Shown one piece after another: positions 48,971 to 58,320 of a DNA stretch of 64,000 nt. The translations under genes and the position numbers were made by a program. Numbering within the stretch: the first letter of the stretch is position 1; each line of letters opens with the position of its first letter. This DNA comes from Qipengyuania sp. ABI-127-1 (lineage in GTDB: Bacteria; Pseudomonadota; Alphaproteobacteria; Sphingomonadales; Sphingomonadaceae): positions 1,584,501-1,648,500 of the forward strand of contig JALJCR010000001.1 in assembly GCA_022953095.1 (NCBI GenBank). Direction: 5' to 3'. Below the pieces are notes generated by a model that saw only the letters and a program-made list of their open reading frames with translations, made no database searches and had not been told where the DNA came from.

Positions 48971-49001
48971 CGTACAGAGCAGGGGTGATGGCCTGTCGGG
49001 C

Positions 49002-49649
49002 TTGCTGGACGAATGTCCAGAGGTCTCGCGCATTGCCTTTGCGAGCGTTCGCGACAAGCCCGAAATGTGGCTGGCAGCCTTCGCGCTCGACGGGCGGATC
49101 GGTCGCATGGTGCTAAGTGCCAGCGAGCCATTGCTGGGCCAGATGCGGCTCGCCTGGTGGCGCGACCAGTTCGGCCGGTCCGTTGCGGAGCGACCGCGTG
49201 GTGACATCCTCCTCGACCTGATTGGCCGGACCTGGGAGGGGGCAGAAACCTCGCTTCTGGCGCTCGTCGATGGGTGGGAAGCCCTGCTCGCACCGCGACC
49301 GCTCGAGGCGTCTGCAATGGCTCGCTTCGTGGAGGGGCGGGAGAAGCTGGCTATCGGACTGGCGGAAGGTGCCGATGAAGCTTCGGCCAAGTCCGAGGCT
49401 GCGCGCGCGGGCAAGCTGTGGGCTTTGGCCGACCTGGCTGTCCACGCGCAGGACGATGGCGAACGGGCACAGGCGCTCGACCACGGAATGCGGCTGGCCG
49501 AACCAGTTCTGAAACTAGCGGGCTCCCTACGACCACTCGCCGTTGTCGGAGGCCTTGCCCGACGTTCGCTGCGTTCCGGGGGGCGCGAAATGCTGGGCGA
49601 TCGGTTTAGCCCGTTGGTGGCCTTGCGGTTGGGCCTGTTCGGACGTTAG
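49002..49649 (+). CDS. Squalene/phytoene synthase-like family protein
   Basis: An all-helical protein of about 215 aa. The segment GQMRLAWWRDQFGR resembles the first substrate-binding region of the squalene/phytoene synthase fold. However, I see no paired DxxxD motifs, so it is unlikely to be an active prenyl synthase. It resembles the NDUFAF6-like branch linked to complex I assembly. The start is uncertain: TTG 49002 is the first conventional codon, but the frame is open further upstream, overlapping the pdhB end. Confidence 0.6.
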   Translation: MLDECPEVSRIAFASVRDKPEMWLAAFALDGRIGRMVLSASEPLLGQMRLAWWRDQFGRSVAERPRGDILLDLIGRTWEGAETSLLALVDGWEALLAPRPLEASAMARFVEGREKLAIGLAEGADEASAKSEAARAGKLWALADLAVHAQDDGERAQALDHGMRLAEPVLKLAGSLRPLAVVGGLARRSLRSGGREMLGDRFSPLVALRLGLFGR

Positions 49650-49681
49650 TCTAAGCTCTGCGGGAATAGGGGAACGGGCCG

Positions 49682-50140
49682 ATGAACCGGATATTGCTAG
49701 GAGGGTTGGTGGCGCTCGCTCTGGTCGGGCTTGGCGCCTTCTGGTGGCAGGGCAGGGCGCAGATCGAGCGCGGCGCGCCGCCGCCGGCCCCGATCGAGAC
49801 CAGAGATCCATTGCCCGAGATACCGGCCTCGGATCCGGGCGATTTGGTCGGCCCGGCGCCGCCAATGGCGACCGAGCTCACCAGGGAACAGCGCCGTTTC
49901 TTTCGCTATGATCGCAACCGCGATTGGCGGATTACGCGAACCGAGATGCTCTCGACCCGTTCCGATGGGTTCCGGAAGCTCGACAAGGACGGCAACAACC
50001 TCCTCGATTTCGAGGAATGGGCCGTGGCGACGGTCGACAAATTCGAGAGCGCCGATACCGATGGCGACAATCAGCTAACGCCGGGTGAATTCGCCACCAC
50101 TGCGCCCAAGCCGAAAAAGACGCGTCGCTGCGCTTGCTAG
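49682..50140 (+). CDS. Membrane-anchored EF-hand protein
   Basis: 152 aa. An N-terminal TM or uncleaved signal anchor (residues 4-23) and a Pro-rich stalk precede three EF-hand loops: [24 protein letters not shown] and [12 protein letters not shown]. Each has acidic residues at positions 1 and 12, and the last two fit calcium ligation best. It likely faces the periplasm as a calcium sensor or buffer. It ends with a basic CAC tail, convergent with trmFO by a 4-bp overlap. Confidence 0.85.
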   Translation: MNRILLGGLVALALVGLGAFWWQGRAQIERGAPPPAPIETRDPLPEIPASDPGDLVGPAPPMATELTREQRRFFRYDRNRDWRITRTEMLSTRSDGFRKLDKDGNNLLDFEEWAVATVDKFESADTDGDNQLTPGEFATTAPKPKKTRRCAC

Positions 50141-51504
50141 GCCGGAACGGCTTCCAGCCCCGCCAGCCATTCGCCGAAATCCTCCTTGGCGCGATTGGTA
50201 TAGGCTTCCTTACGAACCTTTTTGCCAACATCGTGCAGCGGCGGAAAGAGGCCGAAATTGACATTCATGGGCTGGAAGGTGGCGGCCTCGGCATCGCCGG
50301 TAATATGCGACAACAATGCGCCGAAGGCGGTGGTGCGCGGTGGCGATAACCAATCGCTCCCGGCCAGCTCCGCGGCTGCCATCAGGCCTGCCATCAGCCC
50401 CACGGCGGAGCTTTCGACATAGCCTTCGCAGCCTGTGATCTGCCCTGCGAAGCGGATATGTTCACTACCGCGCAGGCGCAATTGCCGGTCGAGAACCAGT
50501 GGAGAGTTGATGAAGGTGTTGCGATGCAGTCCGCCGAGCCGCGCGAATTCGGCGTTCTCCAGACCGGGGATGGTTCTAAAGAGCTCGACCTGCGCGCCGT
50601 ATTTCAGCTTGGTCTGGAAGCCCACCATGTTCCACAGTGTGCCGAGCTTGTTGTCCTGCCGTAGCTGAACCACGGCATAGGGCCAGCGCCCCTGCGGATG
50701 CTCCTCGGTTGTATCGTAGGGATTGTCGAGGCCGACACCCTTCATCGGCCCGTAGCGCAGCGTCTCCACCCCGCGTGCGGCCATCACCTCGATCGGCATG
50801 CAACCGTCGAAATAGGGTGTGTCCGCCTCCCATTGCTTGAATTCGGTCTTCTCGCCATCGATCAGGCCCTGGTGGAAGGCGAGGTATTGCTCCTTCGTCA
50901 TTGGGCAGTTGATGTAATCGCCGTCCTCGTTGCTGGCCTCGGTACGCTTGTTCCAGCGCGACTGGATCCAGCATTTGCTCATGTCGATGCTGTCGCGGTG
51001 GACGATAGGCGCGATCGCATCGAAGAAGGCAAGTCGGTCCTGTCCGGTGGCGCCCACGATGCTGTCGGCCAGTGCCTGTGCGGTCAGCGGCCCGGTCGCT
51101 ACGATGGCGAGACCGTCCTGGGGCAGGGCATCGACCCGTTCACGCACCACGGTTACGTTCGGATGTTCCTCCAGCGTCCGCTGCACTTCGGCGGAAAAAA
51201 CATCGCGGTCGACCGCCATGGCGGACCCAGCAGGAACGCGCGCAACCTTGCCGGCACGCATGATGAGACTGTCGAGCCGACGCATCTCGTGATGCAGCAG
51301 GCCGACCGCGTTCTTGGTGTCATCGTCCGAACGGAAACTGTTCGAACAGACGAGTTCTGCCAGCCCGTCGGTCTGGTGGGCGGGTGTCATCTCCCCGCTG
51401 CCGCGCATTTCGGACAAACGCACCTGGAAGCCGCGTCGGGCAAGTTGCCATGCAGCTTCGCTGCCGGCCAAGCCGCCGCCGATAATGTGGATATCATGGG
51501 TCAT
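50137..51504 (-). CDS. trmFO: TrmFO tRNA (uracil-54) methyltransferase, folate/FAD-dependent
   Basis: Makes ribothymidine at position 54 of tRNAs using methylenetetrahydrofolate and FADH2; 455 aa. The N-terminal FAD motif is [20 protein letters not shown]. The NSFRSDD block and the late [12 protein letters not shown] and [14 protein letters not shown] motifs are family-specific. It is GidA-related but shorter. Confidence 0.96.
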   Translation of the reverse strand: MTHDIHIIGGGLAGSEAAWQLARRGFQVRLSEMRGSGEMTPAHQTDGLAELVCSNSFRSDDDTKNAVGLLHHEMRRLDSLIMRAGKVARVPAGSAMAVDRDVFSAEVQRTLEEHPNVTVVRERVDALPQDGLAIVATGPLTAQALADSIVGATGQDRLAFFDAIAPIVHRDSIDMSKCWIQSRWNKRTEASNEDGDYINCPMTKEQYLAFHQGLIDGEKTEFKQWEADTPYFDGCMPIEVMAARGVETLRYGPMKGVGLDNPYDTTEEHPQGRWPYAVVQLRQDNKLGTLWNMVGFQTKLKYGAQVELFRTIPGLENAEFARLGGLHRNTFINSPLVLDRQLRLRGSEHIRFAGQITGCEGYVESSAVGLMAGLMAAAELAGSDWLSPPRTTAFGALLSHITGDAEAATFQPMNVNFGLFPPLHDVGKKVRKEAYTNRAKEDFGEWLAGLEAVPA

Positions 51505-51557
51505 CGCGCGGCCCCTAATCCTTGCAAGGCCCCCTCGACAAGGCCTAGCGAGGCTGA

Positions 51558-52226
51558 ATGCCTCATCCCGCTCTTGCCAAACATCGTCCTTGGCTTCTCG
51601 CGAGCCTCGTTGCCGGAGTCAGCTATTTCTTCGTGTCCGATGATCCGATCGGCGGGGCCTGGCTCATGTTGTGGAAGGGCGCCGGTGTCGCCTTTCTGGC
51701 GATCTACGCGGCGTTTCGGGGCAAGGGCGTCGATGGTCTCCTGATCGCGGCCGTTCTCATGTTCGGCGCCATGGGCGACGTCGCTCTCGAACTCAGCTTC
51801 CTTGGCGGAGGCAGCCTCTTCGCCGTGGGGCATGCAATTGCCATCGCTCTCTACCTGCGCAATCGGCGCGAACATGCCAGCAGCAGTCAGGTGATGACGG
51901 CTGCCGCGCTTCTTCTCCTGACCCCGGTGATTGCCGGTTTGATTACCTATCCGGTGAACAACTGGCATGTCGCGACAGCCTATTCCGGGGTGGTCGGCGC
52001 AATGGCCGCAGCGGCATGGCTGAGCCGATTCCCGCGCTATCGGGTCGGGGCCGGTGCAGTCATGTTCGTCGTCAGCGATTTGCTGATTTTCGCCGGAGAG
52101 GCAGGGGCGCTACCGAGATCGGTCACCGAATGGCTCATCTGGCCCCTTTATTATGGCGGGCAGTTCCTGATCGCCACTGGCGTCGTGCAGACCCTGCGCA
52201 AGGATCCGGCCCCCACAGGGGCTTAG
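51558..52226 (+). CDS. YhhN/TMEM86 family lysoplasmalogenase-like protein
   Basis: 222 aa with about eight TM helices. The conserved [15 protein letters not shown] Asp region and [11 protein letters not shown] fit the YhhN/TMEM86 family, some members of which hydrolyse lysoplasmalogens. Whether this bacterium makes plasmalogens is unknown, so another ether-lipid or lipid role is possible. Its stop overlaps the convergent dioxygenase stop by 4 bp. Confidence 0.82.
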   Translation: MPHPALAKHRPWLLASLVAGVSYFFVSDDPIGGAWLMLWKGAGVAFLAIYAAFRGKGVDGLLIAAVLMFGAMGDVALELSFLGGGSLFAVGHAIAIALYLRNRREHASSSQVMTAAALLLLTPVIAGLITYPVNNWHVATAYSGVVGAMAAAAWLSRFPRYRVGAGAVMFVVSDLLIFAGEAGALPRSVTEWLIWPLYYGGQFLIATGVVQTLRKDPAPTGA

Positions 52227-53065
52227 CCGCTCCAGGCCGCAATCGTGGTCCGGTGCAGTTCGCGCCGATATCCCTCATAACCGCCGGTCGCCTTGTGCAG
52301 GACCGAGCGATTGTCCCACATGACCAGCATGTCGTGTTCCCATCGGTGGCGATAGACGAACGCGTCGCGTGCCTGCCATTGCGCGAGGTCGGATAGCAGC
52401 GCGATCGCTTCGGCCTGGATCATGCCTTCTATCCCGACGATATAGCCAAGGGTGGAATAGAGGCATTCCACGCCGGTTTCGGGATGACGTTGGACGAGCG
52501 GATGCAGTTGAGTCGCGCGTGCGCTTTCATCGGGCTCGATCGCCATCGATCGCCCCTCATCACGCTTTCCATAGGTGCCTTCAGGTGCATAAGCGAGCTT
52601 AGCGCTATGGATCGCCGTGAGCTCGCGGAGGTAGTCCTTGCGCTGGTCGGGCAGGGCAGCGAATGCGGCGGCCTGGTCGGCGAACAACGTATCGCCGCCC
52701 TTGGGCGGAATATCGACCGCCAGCAGGCAGGTTCCGGCGGGCGGATGTTCGAGGAAGCTCCAGTCACTGTGCCAATTCTCGGCGAATAGCGGCGTCTGTT
52801 CGTCGGCCTCGCGCAGGATTGCGGCGATGTGCTCGCGCCCTTCAATCGGTGTGAAGAAAGGGTCATCGCCGAAGCCTCCCATTGCAAGCGTGAACGCCTC
52901 GAGCGCGTCATCGCTCATCGACTGTCCGGGGAAGGCCAGCACTTTGTGTTCGAGCCAGAGCGAGCGGATCTCCGCCGTCAACCAATCCGTTAGCGGCTGC
53001 GACAGGTCGAGCCCGGTGACATACGCGCCGCACGCCTCGCCGCTGGGCTCGACCGTCAGGCTCAT
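52223..53065 (-). CDS. TauD/TfdA family Fe(II)/2-oxoglutarate dioxygenase
   Basis: 280 aa. The iron-binding HxD is in ENWHSDWSFLEHPP. The distal His is in YRRELHRTTI, with the 2-oxoglutarate-binding Arg following the usual spacing. PPKGGDTLFADQAAAFAAL is the family signature. Substrates in the family include taurine, sulfonates and phenoxyacetates; none can be assigned here. It overlaps the gyrA stop by 4 bp, so it rides on the gyrA transcript. Confidence 0.9.
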   Translation of the reverse strand: MSLTVEPSGEACGAYVTGLDLSQPLTDWLTAEIRSLWLEHKVLAFPGQSMSDDALEAFTLAMGGFGDDPFFTPIEGREHIAAILREADEQTPLFAENWHSDWSFLEHPPAGTCLLAVDIPPKGGDTLFADQAAAFAALPDQRKDYLRELTAIHSAKLAYAPEGTYGKRDEGRSMAIEPDESARATQLHPLVQRHPETGVECLYSTLGYIVGIEGMIQAEAIALLSDLAQWQARDAFVYRHRWEHDMLVMWDNRSVLHKATGGYEGYRRELHRTTIAAWSG

Positions 53066-55899
53066 CCGCCCGGTTCCCCGTCGATATTCTTGTCCGAATG
53101 CTTGGTGGTGTAAGGCTCGGTCTTGTCGAAGCCGCCGCGATCCGCGATCTCATCCGCCACCGCTTCCTCGGCCTCGTTTTCCGGTTCCTCGTTTTCGTCG
53201 ATCCTCGCCGCTTTGACGATTTGTTCGCCCTTCGCCACATTGAAGATGCGCACGCCCGAAGACCCGCGGCCCGAAATCGAGAAGCCCTCATGGCTCTCGA
53301 ACCCGCCATCTATCAGATGGCGGAAAGTGAGCGGCAGACGGATCAGTTTGGCCTGGTCGGTTACCAGCATCAACTGCATGCCATGACGGACCGGGAAACT
53401 GGCCACGACATGGCCATTCCGGTTTGGATTGCTCGAGGGTTCGCCGATATTGGTCAGGCCCTGGCCACCACGCCCGGTCGTACGATATTCGTAGGCGGAG
53501 GAAATCTTGCCATAACCGTTGGCGGTCAGCGTGAGAATGAACTCCTCTGCCTCGGCCATTTCGGTGATCTTATCCCGGTCGAGCGTCGGGGCGTTCTCGT
53601 TGTTCTTCCAGTCGGCGGCACGCAGATAAGCATCGCGAACCTCGGTATCGCGTTCGCCTGCGTCGAGCACGGCCATCGAGACGACCTTTTCCCCATCCTT
53701 CAGTTTCATGCCGCGCACCCCGATGCCGGTGCGGCTTTTCGTCTCGCGCGCGTCGCTTGCAGCGAAGCGGATAGCCTTGCCGGCATCGGAAGCGAGGAAG
53801 ATCTCCTTATCCTCGGTAAGCAAACGCACGCCGATAAGGCGGTCGCCGCTGCCCTCGACGAAGCCCATCGCATATTTGCCGTTGCTGGGGACATTGGTGA
53901 AGGCATCCATCGAGTTGCGCCGCACCATGCCTTGCTCGGTCGCGAAGACGATGTTGAGTTTCGCCCATTCGTTCTCGTCCTCGGGGAGCGGGAGAACATT
54001 GGTGACCCGCTCCTCATCGCCCAGGGGCAGGAGGTTGACCATGGGGCGGCCCTTGGTCTGCGGGCCTCCTTCGGGCAGTTTCCAGACCTTCAGGCGATAG
54101 ACGCGGCCTGTGTTGGTGAAGAACAGCACCGGGTTGTGCGTCGAGGTGACGAACATCTCGACCACGGCATCTTCATCCTTGGTCGCCATCCCGCTGCGGC
54201 CCTTGCCCCCGCGGTTCTGTGCCCGGAAAGCGTCCAGCGGGGTGCGTTTGATGTAGCCGCCATGGGTCACCGTCACGACCATTTCCTCGCGCTCGATGAG
54301 GTCCTCATCCTCGATCCCGTCCCAAGCCGGTGCGATTTCGGTGATGCGCGGGGTCGCGTAGGTGTTGCGGATTTCAACGAGTTCTTCGCGCATCACGCTG
54401 TAGAGCTTTACGCGATCCGCCAGAATGGAGAGATATTCCTCGATGGCGAAACTGAGTTCTTTGAGTTCATCGCCGATCTCATCGCGACCCAGTGCCGTCA
54501 GGCGATGAAGACGCAGGTCGAGAATGGCCTTCACCTGACGTTCGGACAACCGATAGGTGCCGCCGGTCTGCTCGTCGTTCGGTTCGATCGCTTCGACCAG
54601 CGCGATGTATTGCGCGATATCGCCGATCGGCCATTCCTTGGCGAGCAGCTTGGCGCGGGCATCGGCGGGGTTGGACGATCCGCGGATCATCGCCACGACT
54701 TCGTCGAGATTCGAAACCGCGACAACGAGGCCGAGCAAGATGTGCGCCCGTTCGCGCGCTTTGTTCAGCTCGAACTTGGTGCGCCGAGTGATAACTTCCT
54801 CGCGGAAGCCGATAAAGGCTTGTACGAAGTCGCGAAGGGTAAGAACCTCGGGTCGACCGCCGCGTATAGCGAGCATATTGGCCGGGAAACTCGCCTGCGC
54901 GGGCGTGTAACGCCAAATCTGGTTGAGCACGACCTCGGGTGAGGCATCGCGTTTGAGATCGACGACAACCCGCACGCCTTCGCGGCTCGATTCGTCGCGA
55001 ATGTCCGAGACTCCCTCGATCCGCTTCTCCTTGGCCGCTTCGGCGATCTTCTCGACCAAGCCGCTCTTGCCGACCTGATAGGGGATCGCCGACAGTACGA
55101 TCGCCTGCCGATTGCCCTTGGTCTCGATCTCATGGCGCGCGCGCATCAGAATCGAACCGCGTCCCGTGGTATATGCCGCGCGGGCGCCCGACTTGCCGAG
55201 TATCAGGGGAGCGGTCGGGAAGTCGGGTCCCGGAATGATTTCGAACAGCTCTTCCGAGGTGAGGGCCGGGTTTTCGATGAAAGCAAGGCAGCCATCGATC
55301 ACTTCGCCGAGATTATGTGGCGGGATATTGGTTGCCATGCCGACCGCGATCCCGCCGGCGCCGTTGACCAGCAAATTGGGGAAGCGGGCGGGAAGGACGG
55401 TCGGCTCCCGCCGTGACCCGTCATAGTTGTCGGTGAAATCGACAGTATCCTTGTCGAGATCGTCGAGCAGGGCATTTGCCACACGTGCAAGCCGCGCCTC
55501 GGTGTAACGCATGCTGGCGGGCGGATCGGGGTCCATCGAACCGAAATTCCCCTGGCCATCGACCAAGGGTACGCGCAACGACCAGTCCTGCGTCATCCGG
55601 GCGAGTGCATCGTAAATCGCGGAATCGCCATGCGGGTGATAGTTACCCATCACGTCACCGACGATCTTCGCGCTCTTGCGATAGGGGCGCCCCGCGACGA
55701 AACCACCTTCCTGGCTGGCAAAAAGAATGCGGCGGTGGACCGGCTTCAGACCATCGCGCACATCGGGCAAAGCGCGGCTGACGATCACGCTCATCGCGTA
55801 ATCCAGATAGCTCGTCTTCATCTCATCGACGATGTCGATGCGTGCGTAATCATCTCCGCCGGGGGCGGGGGTATCCAGGATGTCGGTGTCGTTGGACAA
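53062..55899 (-). CDS. gyrA: DNA gyrase subunit A
   Basis: The DNA-cutting subunit of gyrase; 945 aa. The catalytic Tyr lies in ASMRYTEARL. The quinolone-determining region reads PHGDSAIYDALARMTQ, with Ser and Asp at the positions equivalent to E. coli 83 and 87. The C-terminal wrapping domain has the GyrA box QNRGGKGR. The last ~40 residues form an acidic tail. No partner gyrB is in the window. Confidence 0.98.
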   Translation of the reverse strand: MSNDTDILDTPAPGGDDYARIDIVDEMKTSYLDYAMSVIVSRALPDVRDGLKPVHRRILFASQEGGFVAGRPYRKSAKIVGDVMGNYHPHGDSAIYDALARMTQDWSLRVPLVDGQGNFGSMDPDPPASMRYTEARLARVANALLDDLDKDTVDFTDNYDGSRREPTVLPARFPNLLVNGAGGIAVGMATNIPPHNLGEVIDGCLAFIENPALTSEELFEIIPGPDFPTAPLILGKSGARAAYTTGRGSILMRARHEIETKGNRQAIVLSAIPYQVGKSGLVEKIAEAAKEKRIEGVSDIRDESSREGVRVVVDLKRDASPEVVLNQIWRYTPAQASFPANMLAIRGGRPEVLTLRDFVQAFIGFREEVITRRTKFELNKARERAHILLGLVVAVSNLDEVVAMIRGSSNPADARAKLLAKEWPIGDIAQYIALVEAIEPNDEQTGGTYRLSERQVKAILDLRLHRLTALGRDEIGDELKELSFAIEEYLSILADRVKLYSVMREELVEIRNTYATPRITEIAPAWDGIEDEDLIEREEMVVTVTHGGYIKRTPLDAFRAQNRGGKGRSGMATKDEDAVVEMFVTSTHNPVLFFTNTGRVYRLKVWKLPEGGPQTKGRPMVNLLPLGDEERVTNVLPLPEDENEWAKLNIVFATEQGMVRRNSMDAFTNVPSNGKYAMGFVEGSGDRLIGVRLLTEDKEIFLASDAGKAIRFAASDARETKSRTGIGVRGMKLKDGEKVVSMAVLDAGERDTEVRDAYLRAADWKNNENAPTLDRDKITEMAEAEEFILTLTANGYGKISSAYEYRTTGRGGQGLTNIGEPSSNPNRNGHVVASFPVRHGMQLMLVTDQAKLIRLPLTFRHLIDGGFESHEGFSISGRGSSGVRIFNVAKGEQIVKAARIDENEEPENEAEEAVADEIADRGGFDKTEPYTTKHSDKNIDGEPGG

Positions 55900-56202
55900 A
55901 ACGTGAAATTCCGTATTGCGAACTGCTTATGTTCTGGTGCCCCCAACCTTAGGCCAAAGGGGGGAGCAGCGCCACACAATGCGGGAACCATCGTCCGGTT
56001 TCGTGCGCTTTTTCCACATATGGGTAGGGCTTGTGCCAAGGATGACCATGAACGAGGAACAGAAGGCGCATTCAATCCGTATTCAGCACCGCCAGGGTAG
56101 AAAAATTTGCAATGAGAACGCACACGCGGCATGTGCCGCCCAACCAATTGCGATCTGTCGCTTCGTGCGTTCGAACCCCTGTCCACTCTTGGGAGTTTTC
56201 AC
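55900..56202. other. Divergent intergenic region gyrA / TPR protein
   Basis: 303 bp between divergent genes, presumably holding both promoters. I see a 14-base dyad, GCGGCA-TG-TGCCGC (56126-56139), and a GGGAG ribosome site just before 56203. A GGAAC at 55984 lacks the CGTT partner at the right distance, so it is not called as an EcfG promoter. Confidence 0.5.
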
Positions 56203-57501
56203 ATGATTTTCACTCGTCTCGGCCGCAAGAATAGCGCGGCTTCGACCTTCGCTCTTGCCATTGCGCTCGCGACCGGCGGGGCTTTTGCCGTTGCTGCGCT
56301 CGAAGCCCCGGCCTTCGCGCAAAAGGAAAAGAAGAAAAAGGAGGCCAAACCGCAATACTCGAAAGGCTTTATCGAAGCCTACAAGCCGCTCGAAACGATC
56401 GCTGCGGCCGAGGCGGTCGATTATCCGGCGATCAAGGCAGGTATTCCCAGCCTCGTGGCAGCCGTGGAAACCGATGACGATCGGTATGCGGCGGGCAGCT
56501 TTATCTATTCCAACGGTGCCAAGAACCAGGATCAGGCAGCAGCCCTGCAGGGTATGGAAATGATGCTGAAGAGCGGCAAGGTTCCCGAGGACAAAATTGG
56601 CCAGTTCAATTTCGTGGCCGGACAGGTGGCGTATACCGCCAAGGATTATGCGAAGGCGCGCCCCTATTTCCAGGCTGCGGCCGACGCTGGCTATACCGAA
56701 AACGATCCGATGATCTTCGTGGCCGAAAGCTATTTCGCCGAAAATCAGCCGCAACAGGGGCTGAGCTATCTCAGCGATCTGATCAATGCGAAAATCGCAG
56801 CGGGTGAGACCGTCGACGAGGGCTGGCTGCGGCGAGGCCTTGCGCAAGCCTACAACAATCAGCTCAACTCCGAGGTGAGGAAGTATTCCACTTGGTACGT
56901 CACCCAGCATCCGAGCGACGAGAGCTGGCGTGACGCCGTGGCGATCCTGCTCAATACGGGTGGCTATCAGAACCCCGAGATTCTCGACCTGCTGCGGCTT
57001 GGTCAGCGTGCTGGCGTTCTGAACGATGCCAAGCTCTATCTCGAGTACATGGATGCCGCGGATTATCGCCGCCTTCCGGCGGAGGTCGTATCGCTCATCG
57101 ACGAGGGATATGCGAAGGGGGTTCTCGACAAAACCGATCCCTATGTCGTCGACACCCGCCGTCAGGCCGCAGAGCGCGCTGCCAAGGACCGCGCCGACCT
57201 GGCGGGTCTGAAGGCTGATGCGGACAAGGCTAGCGCCTCGATCGCCACAGTTCTCGCTGCTGGCGATACGCTTCTCGGCCTGGGCGAACCGGCCAATGCA
57301 GAGACCTATTACGCAAAGGCGGTGAACATGCCGGGCGCAAACACGCCGATGGTCCTCACACGTTTGGGTATCGCGCAGTTCGACCAAGGCAAATTGGCCG
57401 AGGCGAAGGCGACCTTCGACAAGGTCGAGGGCGCGCGCCAGGCGATCGCCAACCTCTGGGCGATATACGCCACCCAGCAAGCAGATGGCGCCGCGATGTA
57501 A
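56203..57501 (+). CDS. Exported TPR-repeat protein
   Basis: 432 aa from ATG 56203, which has GGGAG ahead. The signal peptide ends near APAFA-Q, followed by a Lys/Glu-rich stretch. The rest is helical, with TPR-like units, for example GQVAYTAKDYAKARPYFQAA, LGEPANAETYYAKAV and FDQGKLAEAKATFDKV. It is probably a periplasmic scaffold; partners are unknown. A strong terminator follows. Confidence 0.8.
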   Translation: MIFTRLGRKNSAASTFALAIALATGGAFAVAALEAPAFAQKEKKKKEAKPQYSKGFIEAYKPLETIAAAEAVDYPAIKAGIPSLVAAVETDDDRYAAGSFIYSNGAKNQDQAAALQGMEMMLKSGKVPEDKIGQFNFVAGQVAYTAKDYAKARPYFQAAADAGYTENDPMIFVAESYFAENQPQQGLSYLSDLINAKIAAGETVDEGWLRRGLAQAYNNQLNSEVRKYSTWYVTQHPSDESWRDAVAILLNTGGYQNPEILDLLRLGQRAGVLNDAKLYLEYMDAADYRRLPAEVVSLIDEGYAKGVLDKTDPYVVDTRRQAAERAAKDRADLAGLKADADKASASIATVLAAGDTLLGLGEPANAETYYAKAVNMPGANTPMVLTRLGIAQFDQGKLAEAKATFDKVEGARQAIANLWAIYATQQADGAAM

Positions 57502-57524
57502 AGGCGGTACTCACCCATCACGAG

Positions 57525-57557
57525 AAAGGGCGCGATCTTCGGTTCGCGCCCTTTTTT
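57525..57557 (+). terminator. Rho-independent terminator after the TPR gene
   Basis: An 8-bp GC stem GGGCGCGA/TCGCGCCC (57528-57535 with 57544-57551), extended by A-T pairs, with an 8-base loop and six T. It also abuts the end of the convergent NYN gene and may serve both directions. Confidence 0.9.
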
Positions 57558-57559
57558 CG

Positions 57560-58279
57560 TCAGCGCAGCCGTTTTACGAAGCTCTGACCATTGGCGCGGC
57601 GCTCGACCGAAAAGTTGGGGATGGCCTCGATAAGGTCGGTGAGCCGAGCGAAACCGTAATTGCGCGTGTCGAAACTCGACCGATTGCCCGCCCGCTGGCC
57701 GACTTCCGCCAGCTTCGCGAAACCGTTTTCGTCACGCTTGCTTGCCGCATAGGCATCGAACAGCAAGTCGAGCAAATCCTGGTCGAGGACATTGGAATTG
57801 CCGCTCGGTCCGCTTTTGCCATTCTGTTCTTTTTCGGCTTTCACCAGAGCGTTCACGTCGATGAAGCGCGTGCAGGCCTGACGGAAGGCCTCCGGTGTTT
57901 TCGCGCCGCCGAAACCATAGACGGGTAGGCCCTCCTGTCGGATGCGCATCGCGAGTGGCATGAAATCGCTATCCGAACTCATGATCCCGAACCCGTGGAC
58001 ACGTCCGCGATAAAGCAGGTCCATCGCGTCGATGGTCATCTTCATGTCGGTGGCGTTCTTGCCCTTGGTCATGTCGAACTGCTGCTGCGGTTCGATGCCA
58101 TAGCGGTGCATCAGGTCGATCCACCCCTTGAGACTGGCCTTGCGCCAGTTCCCGTAGGCTCTGCGGATGTTGACTTGGCCGAGTTCCGCCAGGACGGTGA
58201 GGACCGGATCGATGCCGGTCGGGCTCGCATTGTCGGAATCGATGAGGAGGGCGATGTTGCGCGGTTCAAAGTCTGCCAT
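57560..58279 (-). CDS. NYN-domain protein with C-terminal OST-HTH/LOTUS-like domain
   Basis: 239 aa. The N-terminal PIN-like NYN (LabA/DUF88) nuclease domain has acidic residues at IALLIDSDNAS, KNATDMKMTIDAMDLL and IMSSDSDFMPLA, arranged as a metal site. Residues ~165-239 resemble an OST-HTH/LOTUS RNA-binding domain. It is likely an RNA-processing or decay factor with unknown targets. It follows the carbonic anhydrase gene by 41 bp on the same strand. Confidence 0.85.
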   Translation of the reverse strand: MADFEPRNIALLIDSDNASPTGIDPVLTVLAELGQVNIRRAYGNWRKASLKGWIDLMHRYGIEPQQQFDMTKGKNATDMKMTIDAMDLLYRGRVHGFGIMSSDSDFMPLAMRIRQEGLPVYGFGGAKTPEAFRQACTRFIDVNALVKAEKEQNGKSGPSGNSNVLDQDLLDLLFDAYAASKRDENGFAKLAEVGQRAGNRSSFDTRNYGFARLTDLIEAIPNFSVERRANGQSFVKRLR

Positions 58280-58320
58280 GGCATCGCTAGATGTCTTGCC
58301 CAGGCCCGCCGTTCAAGGAC

